The notes under the pieces were generated by a model, which made no database searches, was not told where the DNA came from, and worked only from the letters and a program-made list of their open reading frames with translations. The position numbers and the translations under genes were made by a program. A DNA stretch of 64,000 nucleotides from Chromohalobacter sp. 11-W (GTDB lineage: Bacteria > Pseudomonadota > Gammaproteobacteria > Pseudomonadales > Halomonadaceae): assembly GCF_029889905.1 (NCBI RefSeq), contig NZ_JARANZ010000004.1, positions 186,001 to 250,000 of the forward strand. Direction: 5' to 3'. Positions 56,231 to 64,000 of this stretch are shown here, in pieces (position 1 is the stretch's first letter; every line of letters begins with the position of its first letter).

Positions 56231-56935
56231 ATGACGCCTGAACCGGCTTTTTTACTGCACAAGCGTCCCTACCGTGAGACCAGCGCCATCGTCGAGTTGC
56301 TGACGCTCACTCAGGGGCGTGTGCGTGCCGTTGCCCAAGGCGTGCAACGCGGTGGCAGCAAAGCGCGCGGGATTCTGCAGCCATATTCCCCCCTGCACGT
56401 CACCTGGAGCGGCAATGGCGAACTCAAGCGTTTGCGACTGCTCGAAAGCCAGGGCAGTACGGCCTTGCTGGCCGGCGAAGGGTTGCTGTGCGGATTTTAC
56501 GCCAACGAACTCATGGCGCGGGTATTGCCGCTTGAGTATCCGGTGGGCGAGGTATTTTCGCTTTACGCGCTGACGCTCGAGGCCTTGCCATCGCCTGCCA
56601 AGCGGGCCGGCGCGTTGAGACGCCTGGAAATCACCCTGCTGGAGAGTCTCGACATGGCGCCCCGTTTCGTCGATGAGCACGACGCCCCGCTGGATGCCTA
56701 CACGCATTATCGGTACCACGCCGAACGTCATTGTTTTCGCGCCGTCGCTGCCGGTCAGGGGGGCATCGACGGGCGCAGCCTCAAGTGGTTGGCGCGGGGC
56801 GACTGGGAAGCGCCGGGTCTGGCCGGCGTTGCCAAGCATGTCACGCGTGCGGCATTGGCGCCTCTGTTGGGCGAGCGCCCTCTGCGCTCGCGAGAGTTGA
56901 TGCGGCGACTGGCCGAGCGTCGACGCACTTCCTGA
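56231..56935 (+). CDS. recO: DNA repair protein RecO
   Basis: Recombination mediator that helps load RecA with RecF and RecR. 234 residues from ATG 56231 (GGAT 6 nt upstream); an ATG at 56219 would add four residues. N-terminal OB fold (EPAFLLHKRPYRETSAIVELLT, GRVRAVAQGVQRG), helical C-terminal part without an obvious zinc finger, as in E. coli. Confidence 0.93.
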   Translation: MTPEPAFLLHKRPYRETSAIVELLTLTQGRVRAVAQGVQRGGSKARGILQPYSPLHVTWSGNGELKRLRLLESQGSTALLAGEGLLCGFYANELMARVLPLEYPVGEVFSLYALTLEALPSPAKRAGALRRLEITLLESLDMAPRFVDEHDAPLDAYTHYRYHAERHCFRAVAAGQGGIDGRSLKWLARGDWEAPGLAGVAKHVTRAALAPLLGERPLRSRELMRRLAERRRTS

Positions 56936-56986
56936 CGATCATTTCATCTTCTTCTTATTTCAACTTCTTATCGAAAGGACATCGCC

Positions 56987-57808
56987 ATGCATCCGCCACG
57001 TATCCTATTGGGCGTCAACATCGACCATATCGCCACGCTGCGCCAGGCCCGCGGGACACGCTATCCCGACCCGGTGCAGGCGGCCATGCTGGCCGAAGAG
57101 GCCGGCGCCGATGGCATCACCCTGCATCTGCGCGAGGACCGCCGTCATATCCAGGAACGCGACGTGCGCGTGCTGGCCGAAACGCTGGCCACGCGCATGA
57201 ACCTGGAAATGGCCGTGACCGAGGAGATGATCGCCTTCGCCGAGACGTTGCGTCCCGCCAACGTCTGCCTGGTGCCCGAGCAGCGCGAAGAGCTCACCAC
57301 CGAAGGCGGGCTCGATGTCGTGGGTGCCTGCGAGCGGGTGGGCGAGGCTTGCCGCCGGCTAGCCGCAACGGGCAGCGAAGTATCGCTGTTCATCGATCCA
57401 GAGCCCGCCCAGATCCAGGCGGCGTTCGAGTTGGGCGCGTCGACCGTCGAGCTGCATACCGGGGCGTATGCCGAGGCCCGTGGCGAAGCACAGAGTATCG
57501 AGTACCAGCGCTTGGTGGCGGCGGCCGAGATGGCGTTCGAACTGGGACTGACGGTCAATGCCGGTCACGGGCTGCATTACCATAACGTCGAGGCGATTGC
57601 CGCGATCCCCGGCATTCATGAACTGAATATCGGACATGCGATTATCGCGCGAGCGCTGTTCGTGGGCCTCAAAGAGGCCGTAGCGGAAATGAAGCGTCTC
57701 GCCATCGCCGGGCAGGAAGCCGGGGTCATGGCGCAGATCGATGCCCACGAGCACGGTCATGACCATGACCACGATCATGACGATAACGGCGAGTGTTGCG
57801 GCGATTGA
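56987..57808 (+). CDS. pdxJ: Pyridoxine 5'-phosphate synthase PdxJ with His-rich tail
   Basis: Final step of the DXP-dependent vitamin B6 pathway: condenses 1-deoxyxylulose 5-phosphate with aminoacetone phosphate. 273 residues, against about 243 in E. coli. Body: [69 protein letters not shown] and [17 protein letters not shown] are all conserved. The extra C-terminus after about residue 250 is a His/Asp-rich segment ([19 protein letters not shown]) with two adjacent cysteines, probably metal binding. Ends 11 nt from convergent gacS. Confidence 0.95.
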   Translation: MHPPRILLGVNIDHIATLRQARGTRYPDPVQAAMLAEEAGADGITLHLREDRRHIQERDVRVLAETLATRMNLEMAVTEEMIAFAETLRPANVCLVPEQREELTTEGGLDVVGACERVGEACRRLAATGSEVSLFIDPEPAQIQAAFELGASTVELHTGAYAEARGEAQSIEYQRLVAAAEMAFELGLTVNAGHGLHYHNVEAIAAIPGIHELNIGHAIIARALFVGLKEAVAEMKRLAIAGQEAGVMAQIDAHEHGHDHDHDHDDNGECCGD

Positions 57809-57819
57809 TCCTGGGTTTG

Positions 57820-60564
57820 TCAGGTCTGCCAGTGCTGGGCCTGCCACTCACGTAGCCGGGTGATCGCGGTCTGCAGCGCCGCGTAGAGTCCCTGGCAGGC
57901 CTCGAGCCCTTGGGCCTTGAAGCGGGTTTCCAGCGTCTCCGCCAACAAGGCCAGTTGCGGCACGCCGCAGTAGCGACAAGCGCCATTGAGGCGATGGACC
58001 TGCTCATGGAAAGCCTCGGCATCCTGGGCGACCCAGGCGGCGTGAATCGCCTGCTCGGATTCATCCAGATGCTCGAACAGCAGGGTAAGCATGTCGTGCG
58101 CCAGTGCTTCGCGGCCTCCGGCCATGCGCATGCCAAGCTGCATATCGACCACCGGTAATTCATCCCCAGCGGTATCGTCCTGGGCTGCTTGCGTCGGGGC
58201 CTCGTCGGGTGGTGGCGAGGGCAGCGCCGTGGGGCGAGAGTCGGGTGTGGAGTTGACGGCCTCGCCCAGGTGGCGTTTGAGCAGGGTGTCCAGCGCCTCC
58301 TCGCGAATCGGCTTGATCAAGCAGTCGCTCATGCCATCGCGCAGCAACTGCTGGCGTTCCTCTTCGAGAGCGTGCGCAGTCAGCGCCACGATAGGCCGCC
58401 GCTGCCAATCGTCGCCCAGTGCGCGGAGCGCTTTCATGGCGTCCACGCCGTTCATGCCGGGCATCTGGATGTCCATCAACACCAGCGAAATGGACTCTCC
58501 ATAGGCCATTGCCAGCGCTTCCTCGCCGCTTCCCGCGAGTAGCGGCGTCAAACCGCGGTCCTGCAACAACTCCTTGACCAGCAAGCGGTTGGAGGGCGTG
58601 TCATCGACGACCAACACCTTGCCGGCCGGCGTGGGGGATGGCGCTTCCAGCGTTGCGGGCGCCGGTGCGCTTTCGCTCGTCAGCAAGACATTGATGGCAT
58701 TACCCAGGCCGCGTCGCGAGACAGGCTTGGTGGTGATTTCGCCGCCATGAGGAAGCGCCAGGTCGGGGAGTTCGAAGGGGTCGGCATTGACCAGCAACAG
58801 CCCCGGACAGGCGCACTGGTTCAGCACTTCGCGCCAGGCCGTGATCTCCCGGGGGCGCAGGTCGTCCTGGGTCAGCCCCAGCACCAATAGGTCGATCTCT
58901 GGCGGCGGGGTCGTGCAGGCCTCCCGCGAGGGCAGCGACACGACGCGGGCATCCCAGCGCTCGAGCAGATGCGTGAAGGCTCGCCGGCTGGCGGCGTGAG
59001 CTTCGAACAAGCCGACGCGGTAGCCGCCCAGGTTCAATTCGGGAAGGCGTTCGCGTTGTTGCGTGGCGATCAGTGTCAGCGAAAACGTGAAAGTCGTGCC
59101 TTCGCCGCTTTCGCTTTCGACATCGATCTCACCGCCCATCTGCTCGACCAGACGCTTGCTGATCATCAGCCCCAGCCCGGTGCCACCGTATTTGCGCGAG
59201 CGGCTCGCATCGCCCTGGCTAAAGGCCTGGAACAGCCGCTCGCGACTCGCCAGGTCGAGGCCGATGCCGGTATCGCGGACGCTGATATGCAGCTTGGTGC
59301 TGGTGGCGCTGAGATCGTCGAGCATGACGCGCACCACGATCTCGCCGCGCTCGGTGAACTTGACGGCGTTGTTGACCAGATTGGTCAGCACCTGCTTGAT
59401 GCGCAGCGGATCGCCGAGCAGTTGGTCGGGCACATCGTCGTAGATCAGGCCCAGCAGGTGCAGGTTCTTGCGCTGCGCGTTGGGGGCCTGAAGGCCAAGC
59501 ACTTCGTCGACCAGGGCCACCATGTCCACCGGTACGGTTTCCAGTTCGAGCTTGCCAGCCTCGATCTTGGAGAAATCCAGCACATCGCTAATCAGCGAAA
59601 GCAGGTTGTCCGAGGCAGTTTGTACCTGTTCAAGCCACTCGCGCTGGCGACTGTCCAGGGCGCTGCGTCCGAGCAGTTGGCAGAACCCGATGATGCCGTT
59701 GAGCGGCGTACGAATTTCATGGCTGATATTGGCGAGAAACTGGGACTTGATGCGGTTGGCTTCCAACGCGCGACGGTGGGCCATGTCGAGCTCGATGTTC
59801 TTGACCTCGATGGTTTCCATCGACTCGCGCAGGTCGAAGGTCGTCTGATCGATCTGCGCCTGGGTGTCCTCGCGCAGGCGCATCATGTGATCGCCCAGGT
59901 CGTTGAGCTGGTGACCCAGTGTTGCCAGTTCACGCGCGCCACGAGGCTTCAGGCGGGCGCTGTAATCGCCACCGTTGAGGCGTTCGAGCAGGTCGATCTG
60001 ATGTTGCAGCGGCCGGGTCAGGCGGCGGCTCAGCGGGTAGGCGAGCAAGAACAGCAGCAAGCCCAGTACCAATCCGGCCATGCCGTGGCCGGCTAGCTGG
60101 CGATAAAAGGTCAGCGTCAGCGCTGTGGTGCCCAGATCGACATCGAGCCAGTAGGGCGTGGCATCGTCTGCCGTCTCCGTATTGATCGTGCCCAAGGGTT
60201 GCAGCCAGCGCCAGCGTTGCGCGTGCTCCTGTAATGTGCCCTGGGTCGGCATCGGCCGGGCGGGGGCTTGCTGCGTTTCGCCGAGGCTGAGCACGGCCTC
60301 GCCGTCACCGTCGCGAACGCTGACGGCGTCGACCTCATCGATATCCAGCAGGCGTTGGGCCAACTGGCGGAGATGCTCGTCACGCCCTTCATCGAGCGCC
60401 AGCGTGAGAGCCGGCGCCAGCGTCGTGGTGACATCGGCGATGCGTGTGGCGAGTGCCTGACGCGCCTCCTGGCGCCCGGCATAGATATCATATGTCCCAT
60501 AGGCGATTCCCACGCCCAGGGGCAAACCCAGCAATAAAAGCAGCAAGCGCAGCCTTAGTGACAT
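57820..60564 (-). CDS. gacS: Hybrid sensor histidine kinase GacS/BarA
   Basis: Tripartite sensor kinase of 914 residues that would phosphorylate the response regulator GacA/UvrY. TM helix at the N-terminus (about 5-25), periplasmic sensor region, second TM (about 155-180), HAMP (about 180-235), HisKA with His282 in ANISHEIRTPLNG, ATPase domain (NAVKFTERG, DTGIGL, GTGLGL), a degenerate receiver (about 520-620), a receiver with phosphoacceptor Asp698 in LVLMDIQMPGMNG, and an Hpt domain with His857 in HRLNGACRYCG. Divergent from cysM; gacS-cysM-rlmD-relA order as in Pseudomonas. Confidence 0.93.
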   Translation of the reverse strand: MSLRLRLLLLLLGLPLGVGIAYGTYDIYAGRQEARQALATRIADVTTTLAPALTLALDEGRDEHLRQLAQRLLDIDEVDAVSVRDGDGEAVLSLGETQQAPARPMPTQGTLQEHAQRWRWLQPLGTINTETADDATPYWLDVDLGTTALTLTFYRQLAGHGMAGLVLGLLLFLLAYPLSRRLTRPLQHQIDLLERLNGGDYSARLKPRGARELATLGHQLNDLGDHMMRLREDTQAQIDQTTFDLRESMETIEVKNIELDMAHRRALEANRIKSQFLANISHEIRTPLNGIIGFCQLLGRSALDSRQREWLEQVQTASDNLLSLISDVLDFSKIEAGKLELETVPVDMVALVDEVLGLQAPNAQRKNLHLLGLIYDDVPDQLLGDPLRIKQVLTNLVNNAVKFTERGEIVVRVMLDDLSATSTKLHISVRDTGIGLDLASRERLFQAFSQGDASRSRKYGGTGLGLMISKRLVEQMGGEIDVESESGEGTTFTFSLTLIATQQRERLPELNLGGYRVGLFEAHAASRRAFTHLLERWDARVVSLPSREACTTPPPEIDLLVLGLTQDDLRPREITAWREVLNQCACPGLLLVNADPFELPDLALPHGGEITTKPVSRRGLGNAINVLLTSESAPAPATLEAPSPTPAGKVLVVDDTPSNRLLVKELLQDRGLTPLLAGSGEEALAMAYGESISLVLMDIQMPGMNGVDAMKALRALGDDWQRRPIVALTAHALEEERQQLLRDGMSDCLIKPIREEALDTLLKRHLGEAVNSTPDSRPTALPSPPPDEAPTQAAQDDTAGDELPVVDMQLGMRMAGGREALAHDMLTLLFEHLDESEQAIHAAWVAQDAEAFHEQVHRLNGACRYCGVPQLALLAETLETRFKAQGLEACQGLYAALQTAITRLREWQAQHWQT

Positions 60565-60644
60565 TCCTACCGTTCCCTTCGTGTTCCCCGTTGGCAGTAT
60601 GCCACACTCAGCGGGTTCGCCTGTCGCCGACGGGCCGTCCCGGA

Positions 60645-60650
60645 TATAAT
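60645..60650 (+). promoter_or_regulatory. -10 box for cysM
   Basis: Perfect TATAAT 62 nt before the cysM ATG in the 147-nt divergent gap with gacS; the matching -35 region is poor. Confidence 0.5.
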
Positions 60651-60711
60651 TGGACGCATCGAATTACCGACGAATGCGTTTTGATGCGACGCGCATCGCA
60701 AAGGATGAATC

Positions 60712-61608
60712 ATGCAATTTCCCACTCTCGCGGATGTGGTCGGCCACACGCCGTTGGTCCGTTTGACCCGCCTGCACGCTGGTCGCAACAACACGTTATT
60801 GGCCAAGCTAGAGGGCAACAACCCGGCGGGGTCGGTCAAGGACCGCCCGGCACTATCGATGCTCGGAGAAGCCGAGGCGCGTGGCGAGATCAGCCCCGGC
60901 GACACTCTGATCGAGGCGACCTCGGGCAATACCGGCATTGCGCTTGCCATGGCGGCGACGATCAAGGGATACCGCATGACCTTGATCATGCCCGAGAGCG
61001 CTTCCAGCGAGCGCAAGCAGGCGATGGCCGCTTATGGCGCGCAGTTGATCGAAGTCAGCAAGGAAGCGGGCATGGAAGGTGCGCGCGACCTGGCTGACGA
61101 AATGATCGCGCGGGGCGAGGGTAAGCCGCTCAACCAGTTCGCCAATACCGACAATCCTTTGTCGCACTATCGCACCACCGGGCCGGAGCTCTGGGAGCAG
61201 ACCGACGGACAAATCACCCATTTCGTCAGCTCGATGGGCACCACCGGCACCATCATGGGCGTCTCGCAGTATCTCAAGGAACGCCGCGACGACATTCAGA
61301 TCGTCGGCCTGCAACCCGCCGATGGCGCCAGCATCGCTGGCATTCGCCGTTGGCCGCATGAGTACTTGCCGAGCATTTTCGATGCCTCGCGGGTCGACGT
61401 CACCCTGGATATTGGCCAGCAGGAAGCCGAGGAGCATATGCGGTTGCTCGCCCGCGAAGAAGGCATCCTGGCGGGTGTCTCCTCCGGCGGCGCGCTGGCG
61501 GGGGCGCTGCGGATCGCCGAGCAAGTGGAAAACGCGGTGATCGTGTTCATCGTCTGTGATCGTGGCGACCGTTACCTGTCCACCGGCCTGTTCGCTCCGG
61601 AGCGCTGA
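60712..61608 (+). CDS. cysM: Cysteine synthase B
   Basis: PLP-dependent O-acetylserine sulfhydrylase of the CysM type (can use thiosulfate), 298 residues. Schiff-base Lys in NNPAGSVKDRPA, the substrate loop EATSGNTGIALA, the PLP-phosphate loop SSMGTTGTIMG. The Arg in KDRPA and GLQPADGASIAGIRRWP are typical of CysM rather than CysK. rlmD begins 1 nt after its stop. Confidence 0.95.
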   Translation: MQFPTLADVVGHTPLVRLTRLHAGRNNTLLAKLEGNNPAGSVKDRPALSMLGEAEARGEISPGDTLIEATSGNTGIALAMAATIKGYRMTLIMPESASSERKQAMAAYGAQLIEVSKEAGMEGARDLADEMIARGEGKPLNQFANTDNPLSHYRTTGPELWEQTDGQITHFVSSMGTTGTIMGVSQYLKERRDDIQIVGLQPADGASIAGIRRWPHEYLPSIFDASRVDVTLDIGQQEAEEHMRLLAREEGILAGVSSGGALAGALRIAEQVENAVIVFIVCDRGDRYLSTGLFAPER

Positions 61609-61609
61609 G

Positions 61610-63037
61610 ATGGCGATGCTGGGCAAACGGCGCCCACCGCGCGCCGCTACAGGCCGCGTGCGTCGTGAAAGTGGGGCGAATACGCCACGTAGTGGCGAGG
61701 CGGCAGATACGTTGACCATCGAGCGCTTGGCGCATGATGGTCGGGGCGTGGCACGCGACCCGCATGGCAAGACGGTATTCGTCGATCAGGCGCTCCCCGG
61801 TGAGCGTGTGCGCATCGCCGTGCATCGTCAGCGCAAGCGCTTCGACGAGGCGCATGTCGTCGAGTGCCTTGAGCCCTCCCCGCAGCGGGTAACACCGCCT
61901 TGCGCGTACTACGGGCGTTGCGGCGGTTGTGACTTGCAGCACCTGGCACTCGAGGAGCAGCGCACCCATAAGCAGCGTACGCTTGAGGAGCTGTTCGCGC
62001 GTCAGGGGCTCGAGCTCCCTGAGGTGCAGCGTTTGGCCGGCGAGGGGCTGGGCTATCGGCGTCGCGCGCGCCTGGGCGTCAAATGCGATGCCGAGGGCAC
62101 GCCGCATCTCGGCTTTCGCGCCCGGGGCAGCGAGCATCTGATCGATATCGACACCTGCATGGTGCTCGAGCCTGTACTCGCGGACTTGATCGCCCCGCTG
62201 CGCGAATGCCTGACCACTCTGGAGGCGCCACGACGCGTCGGCCACATCGAATTGCTCGCCACTGCCGAAGGCGCCTGTGTGGTGATACGTCAGTTGCGCG
62301 ATGTGCCCGGTGACGAAACCCGCTGGCAACGTTTCGCCGCCGAACGCGACATCACGCTGATCTGGCAGGTGGGGCGCGAGTCGCCCACCCGGCGTTGGCT
62401 GCATGCGCCGTTTGGCGAGACGCTACACGTCACGCTGGCGCTGGACGACACCACCTTGCAACTAGGGTGCGCGCCGGGCGATTTCCTGCAGATCAACGCC
62501 GAGGTCAATGCCCAGTTGGTGCGTACGGCACTACACTGGCTTGCACCACGAGGGCACGAACGGGTGCTCGACCTGTTCGCCGGCGTGGGCAATTTCACCC
62601 TGGCGCTATCGCCGCATGTGGCCGCGATCAGTGGCATCGAAGGTAGCCCGGCGATGGTCGAGCGTCTTGCCGACAATGCGCGCCGCGCCGGTTTGCACCA
62701 TGTCGAGGCACATCAGGCCGATCTGACCACGCGAATGCCCGATGTCGACGATGTCGATTGGGCCGTGCTCGACCCGCCGCGTGGCGGTGCCGAAGCGCTG
62801 TGTCGGGGGCTTGCCGAGCATCCGGTGGAAAAGGTGCTGTATGTCTCGTGCGATCCCGCCGCGCTGGCGCGGGATACGGCACATCTTGTGCAAGGTGGCT
62901 ACCGCATCGAACGTGCCGCGGTGGTCGATATGTTTCCGCACACCGCGCACTTGGAGTCCATGCTGTTGCTGACCCGCGAGTTATCGCGCGGTCGATCCAT
63001 GTCCGCAGAAAGGGAAGATCATGGTCAAGGTCCGTGA
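61610..63037 (+). CDS. rlmD: 23S rRNA (uracil-1939-C5)-methyltransferase RlmD
   Basis: Methylates U1939 (E. coli numbering) of 23S rRNA. 475 residues from ATG 61610; GGAG lies 7 nt upstream in the end of cysM. N-terminal TRAM domain (LTIERLAHDGRGVAR to about residue 95), 4Fe-4S cysteines in PPCAYYGRCGGCDLQH, SAM-binding LDLFAGVGNFTLAL, and the catalytic Cys in LYVSCDPAALARD. Overlaps relA by 17 nt. Confidence 0.95.
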   Translation: MAMLGKRRPPRAATGRVRRESGANTPRSGEAADTLTIERLAHDGRGVARDPHGKTVFVDQALPGERVRIAVHRQRKRFDEAHVVECLEPSPQRVTPPCAYYGRCGGCDLQHLALEEQRTHKQRTLEELFARQGLELPEVQRLAGEGLGYRRRARLGVKCDAEGTPHLGFRARGSEHLIDIDTCMVLEPVLADLIAPLRECLTTLEAPRRVGHIELLATAEGACVVIRQLRDVPGDETRWQRFAAERDITLIWQVGRESPTRRWLHAPFGETLHVTLALDDTTLQLGCAPGDFLQINAEVNAQLVRTALHWLAPRGHERVLDLFAGVGNFTLALSPHVAAISGIEGSPAMVERLADNARRAGLHHVEAHQADLTTRMPDVDDVDWAVLDPPRGGAEALCRGLAEHPVEKVLYVSCDPAALARDTAHLVQGGYRIERAAVVDMFPHTAHLESMLLLTRELSRGRSMSAEREDHGQGP

Positions 63038-64000
63038 AGACCAACCGCTGACGCCGGCCGGCGAGGTCGATATCGCATTGTGGTTGAAGCGTCTCCAGGA
63101 TGACGTCGTGCTGCGCGATACCGAGGAGATGCGCCAGGCCTGCGAACTTGCCCGGCATCTGGCCTATAACGCCGAGAAACCGCACCACAACTGGGCCGAA
63201 CCGGCCTCGAGCTTCCGCACCGGCCTGGAAATGGCCGATATTCTCGGCGAACTCAAGCTCGATCAGTCGATTCTCGAGGCGGCGGTACTGTACCGCGTGG
63301 TACGCGAGGGGTTGATCACGCTGGAGGCCATCGAGAAGCGCTTCGGCGCGGAAGTGGCCTCGCTGATCGACGGCGTGTTGCACATGGCGGCGATCAGCCA
63401 ACTGCAGGCGCCGCGTCAGGGGTTATCGCAGCACAATCAGCAGGAAAACCTGCGCAAGATGCTGGTGGCGATGGTCGACGATGTGCGCGTTGCCTTGATC
63501 AAGATCGCCGAGCGTACCTGTGCGCTGCGCATGGTGCGCGACGCGCCGCGCGACAAGCGTCTGCGGGTGGCGCGCGAGGTCTTCGATATCTACGCACCGC
63601 TGGCCCACCGTCTGGGTATCGGGCAGCTCAAGTGGGAGCTCGAGGACCTGTCGTTCCGCTATCTGCAAGAGAGCGACTACAAGGCCATCGCCAAGCAGCT
63701 GGCCGAGAAACGCCTCGACCGCGACCGCTACATCCATGACGTGGTGGAAACCATCAAGGGATTGCTCGATCAGCAAGGCATCAAGCAATACGATGTCGAC
63801 GGCCGTGCCAAGCATATCTACTCGATCTGGCGCAAGATGCAGCGCAAGCACATCGACTTCTCACAGGTCTACGACGTGCGCGCGGTGCGCATTCTGGTGC
63901 CGGAAGTCGCCGACTGCTACACCGCGCTGGGCATCGTGCATTCGAGCTGGCATCACGTGCCGCATGAATTCGACGATTACATCGCCAATCCCAAGCGCAA
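63021..64000 (+). CDS. relA: GTP pyrophosphokinase RelA, cut by window end
   Basis: (p)ppGpp synthetase of the stringent response. The first 326 codons are visible. AGGGAAGATC precedes the ATG. The N-terminal hydrolase-like domain lacks the HD metal-binding pair (the stretch around LYRVVREGLITLEAIEKRFG has no HD or ED), so this is the synthetase-only RelA rather than SpoT. The synthetase domain begins (DVDGRAKHIYSIWRKMQRK, FSQVYDVRAVRILV). The catalytic loop and the C-terminal regulatory domains lie past base 64000. Confidence 0.95.
   Translation, partial: MVKVREDQPLTPAGEVDIALWLKRLQDDVVLRDTEEMRQACELARHLAYNAEKPHHNWAEPASSFRTGLEMADILGELKLDQSILEAAVLYRVVREGLITLEAIEKRFGAEVASLIDGVLHMAAISQLQAPRQGLSQHNQQENLRKMLVAMVDDVRVALIKIAERTCALRMVRDAPRDKRLRVAREVFDIYAPLAHRLGIGQLKWELEDLSFRYLQESDYKAIAKQLAEKRLDRDRYIHDVVETIKGLLDQQGIKQYDVDGRAKHIYSIWRKMQRKHIDFSQVYDVRAVRILVPEVADCYTALGIVHSSWHHVPHEFDDYIANPKR

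Noticed and set aside
58969-60096. 375-codon plus-strand frame opposite gacS
   Set aside because: Antisense to the kinase core, whose HisKA and ATPase motifs are certain.

Overview
The window looks like core chromosome of a high-GC gammaproteobacterium. Protein sequences and gene order point to the Halomonadaceae (Halomonas/Chromohalobacter type); this is an inference from gene content and recalled synteny, not from a database search. The long run murB-rne-rluC-HAD-sppA-maf-yceD-rpmF-plsX-fabDG-acpP-fabF-pabC-mltG-tmk-holB-pilZ-tatD-DUF1285 and the ETF genes follows the order I know from Pseudomonas, whereas comEC-msbA-lpxK-ycaR-kdsB follows the Escherichia-like order. I saw no rRNA, tRNA, CRISPR array, prophage or insertion sequence.

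Layout. 1-1611: agmatine catabolism (aguA, partial aguB). 1832-4367: lipoprotein export ABC transporter (one permease plus LolD) and a DUF2062 membrane protein. 4458-12061: comEC, then a tightly coupled envelope operon msbA-lpxK-ycaR-kdsB-LMW-PTP-murB, closed by a perfect bidirectional terminator. 12195-17367: rne and rluC, divergent around a 718-nt region with a good promoter and a leader of about 600 nt for rne. 17425-19825: HAD phosphatase, sppA, maf. 19910-28759: yceD-rpmF and fatty-acid synthesis (plsX, fabD, fabG, acpP, fabF), then pabC, mltG, tmk, holB. 28832-32804: pilZ, tatD, DUF1285, UvrD-like helicase. 32872-36568: ETF-ubiquinone oxidoreductase divergent from etfBA, with a PsrA-like palindrome between them. 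36657-41974: a six-gene TonB energy-transduction operon (DUF3450, TtpC-like ExbB, ExbB, ExbD, TonB, TPR) behind a Fur-box-like site. 42004-46741: xthA, a small basic protein, rhlB, dinG. 46855-51699: aroF, divergent from an envelope-stress module rpoE-mucA-mucD. 51895-57808: lepA, lepB, rnc, era, recO, pdxJ. 57820-64000: gacS, cysM, rlmD, relA (cut by the window end).

How it fits together. Much of the window builds and guards the cell envelope: lipid A flipping and phosphorylation, KDO activation, peptidoglycan precursor synthesis and processing, phospholipid precursors, lipoprotein sorting, signal peptide cleavage and degradation, and the RpoE/MucA/MucD stress circuit. RNA processing (RNase E, RNase III, RhlB, RluC, RlmD, Era) and global regulation (GacS, RelA) make up most of the rest.

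No wholly unknown multi-gene system is evident. The most interesting observations are three GAACTN-N16-TC promoter-like sites, one in front of each gene of a rpoE-mucA-mucD module that lacks mucB; a near-consensus promoter placed so that yceD mRNA should be leaderless; a single hybrid LolC/LolE permease (LolF type); the Fur-box-associated TonB2-type cluster; the PsrA-like operator at the ETF genes; and a His/Asp-rich tail on PdxJ.
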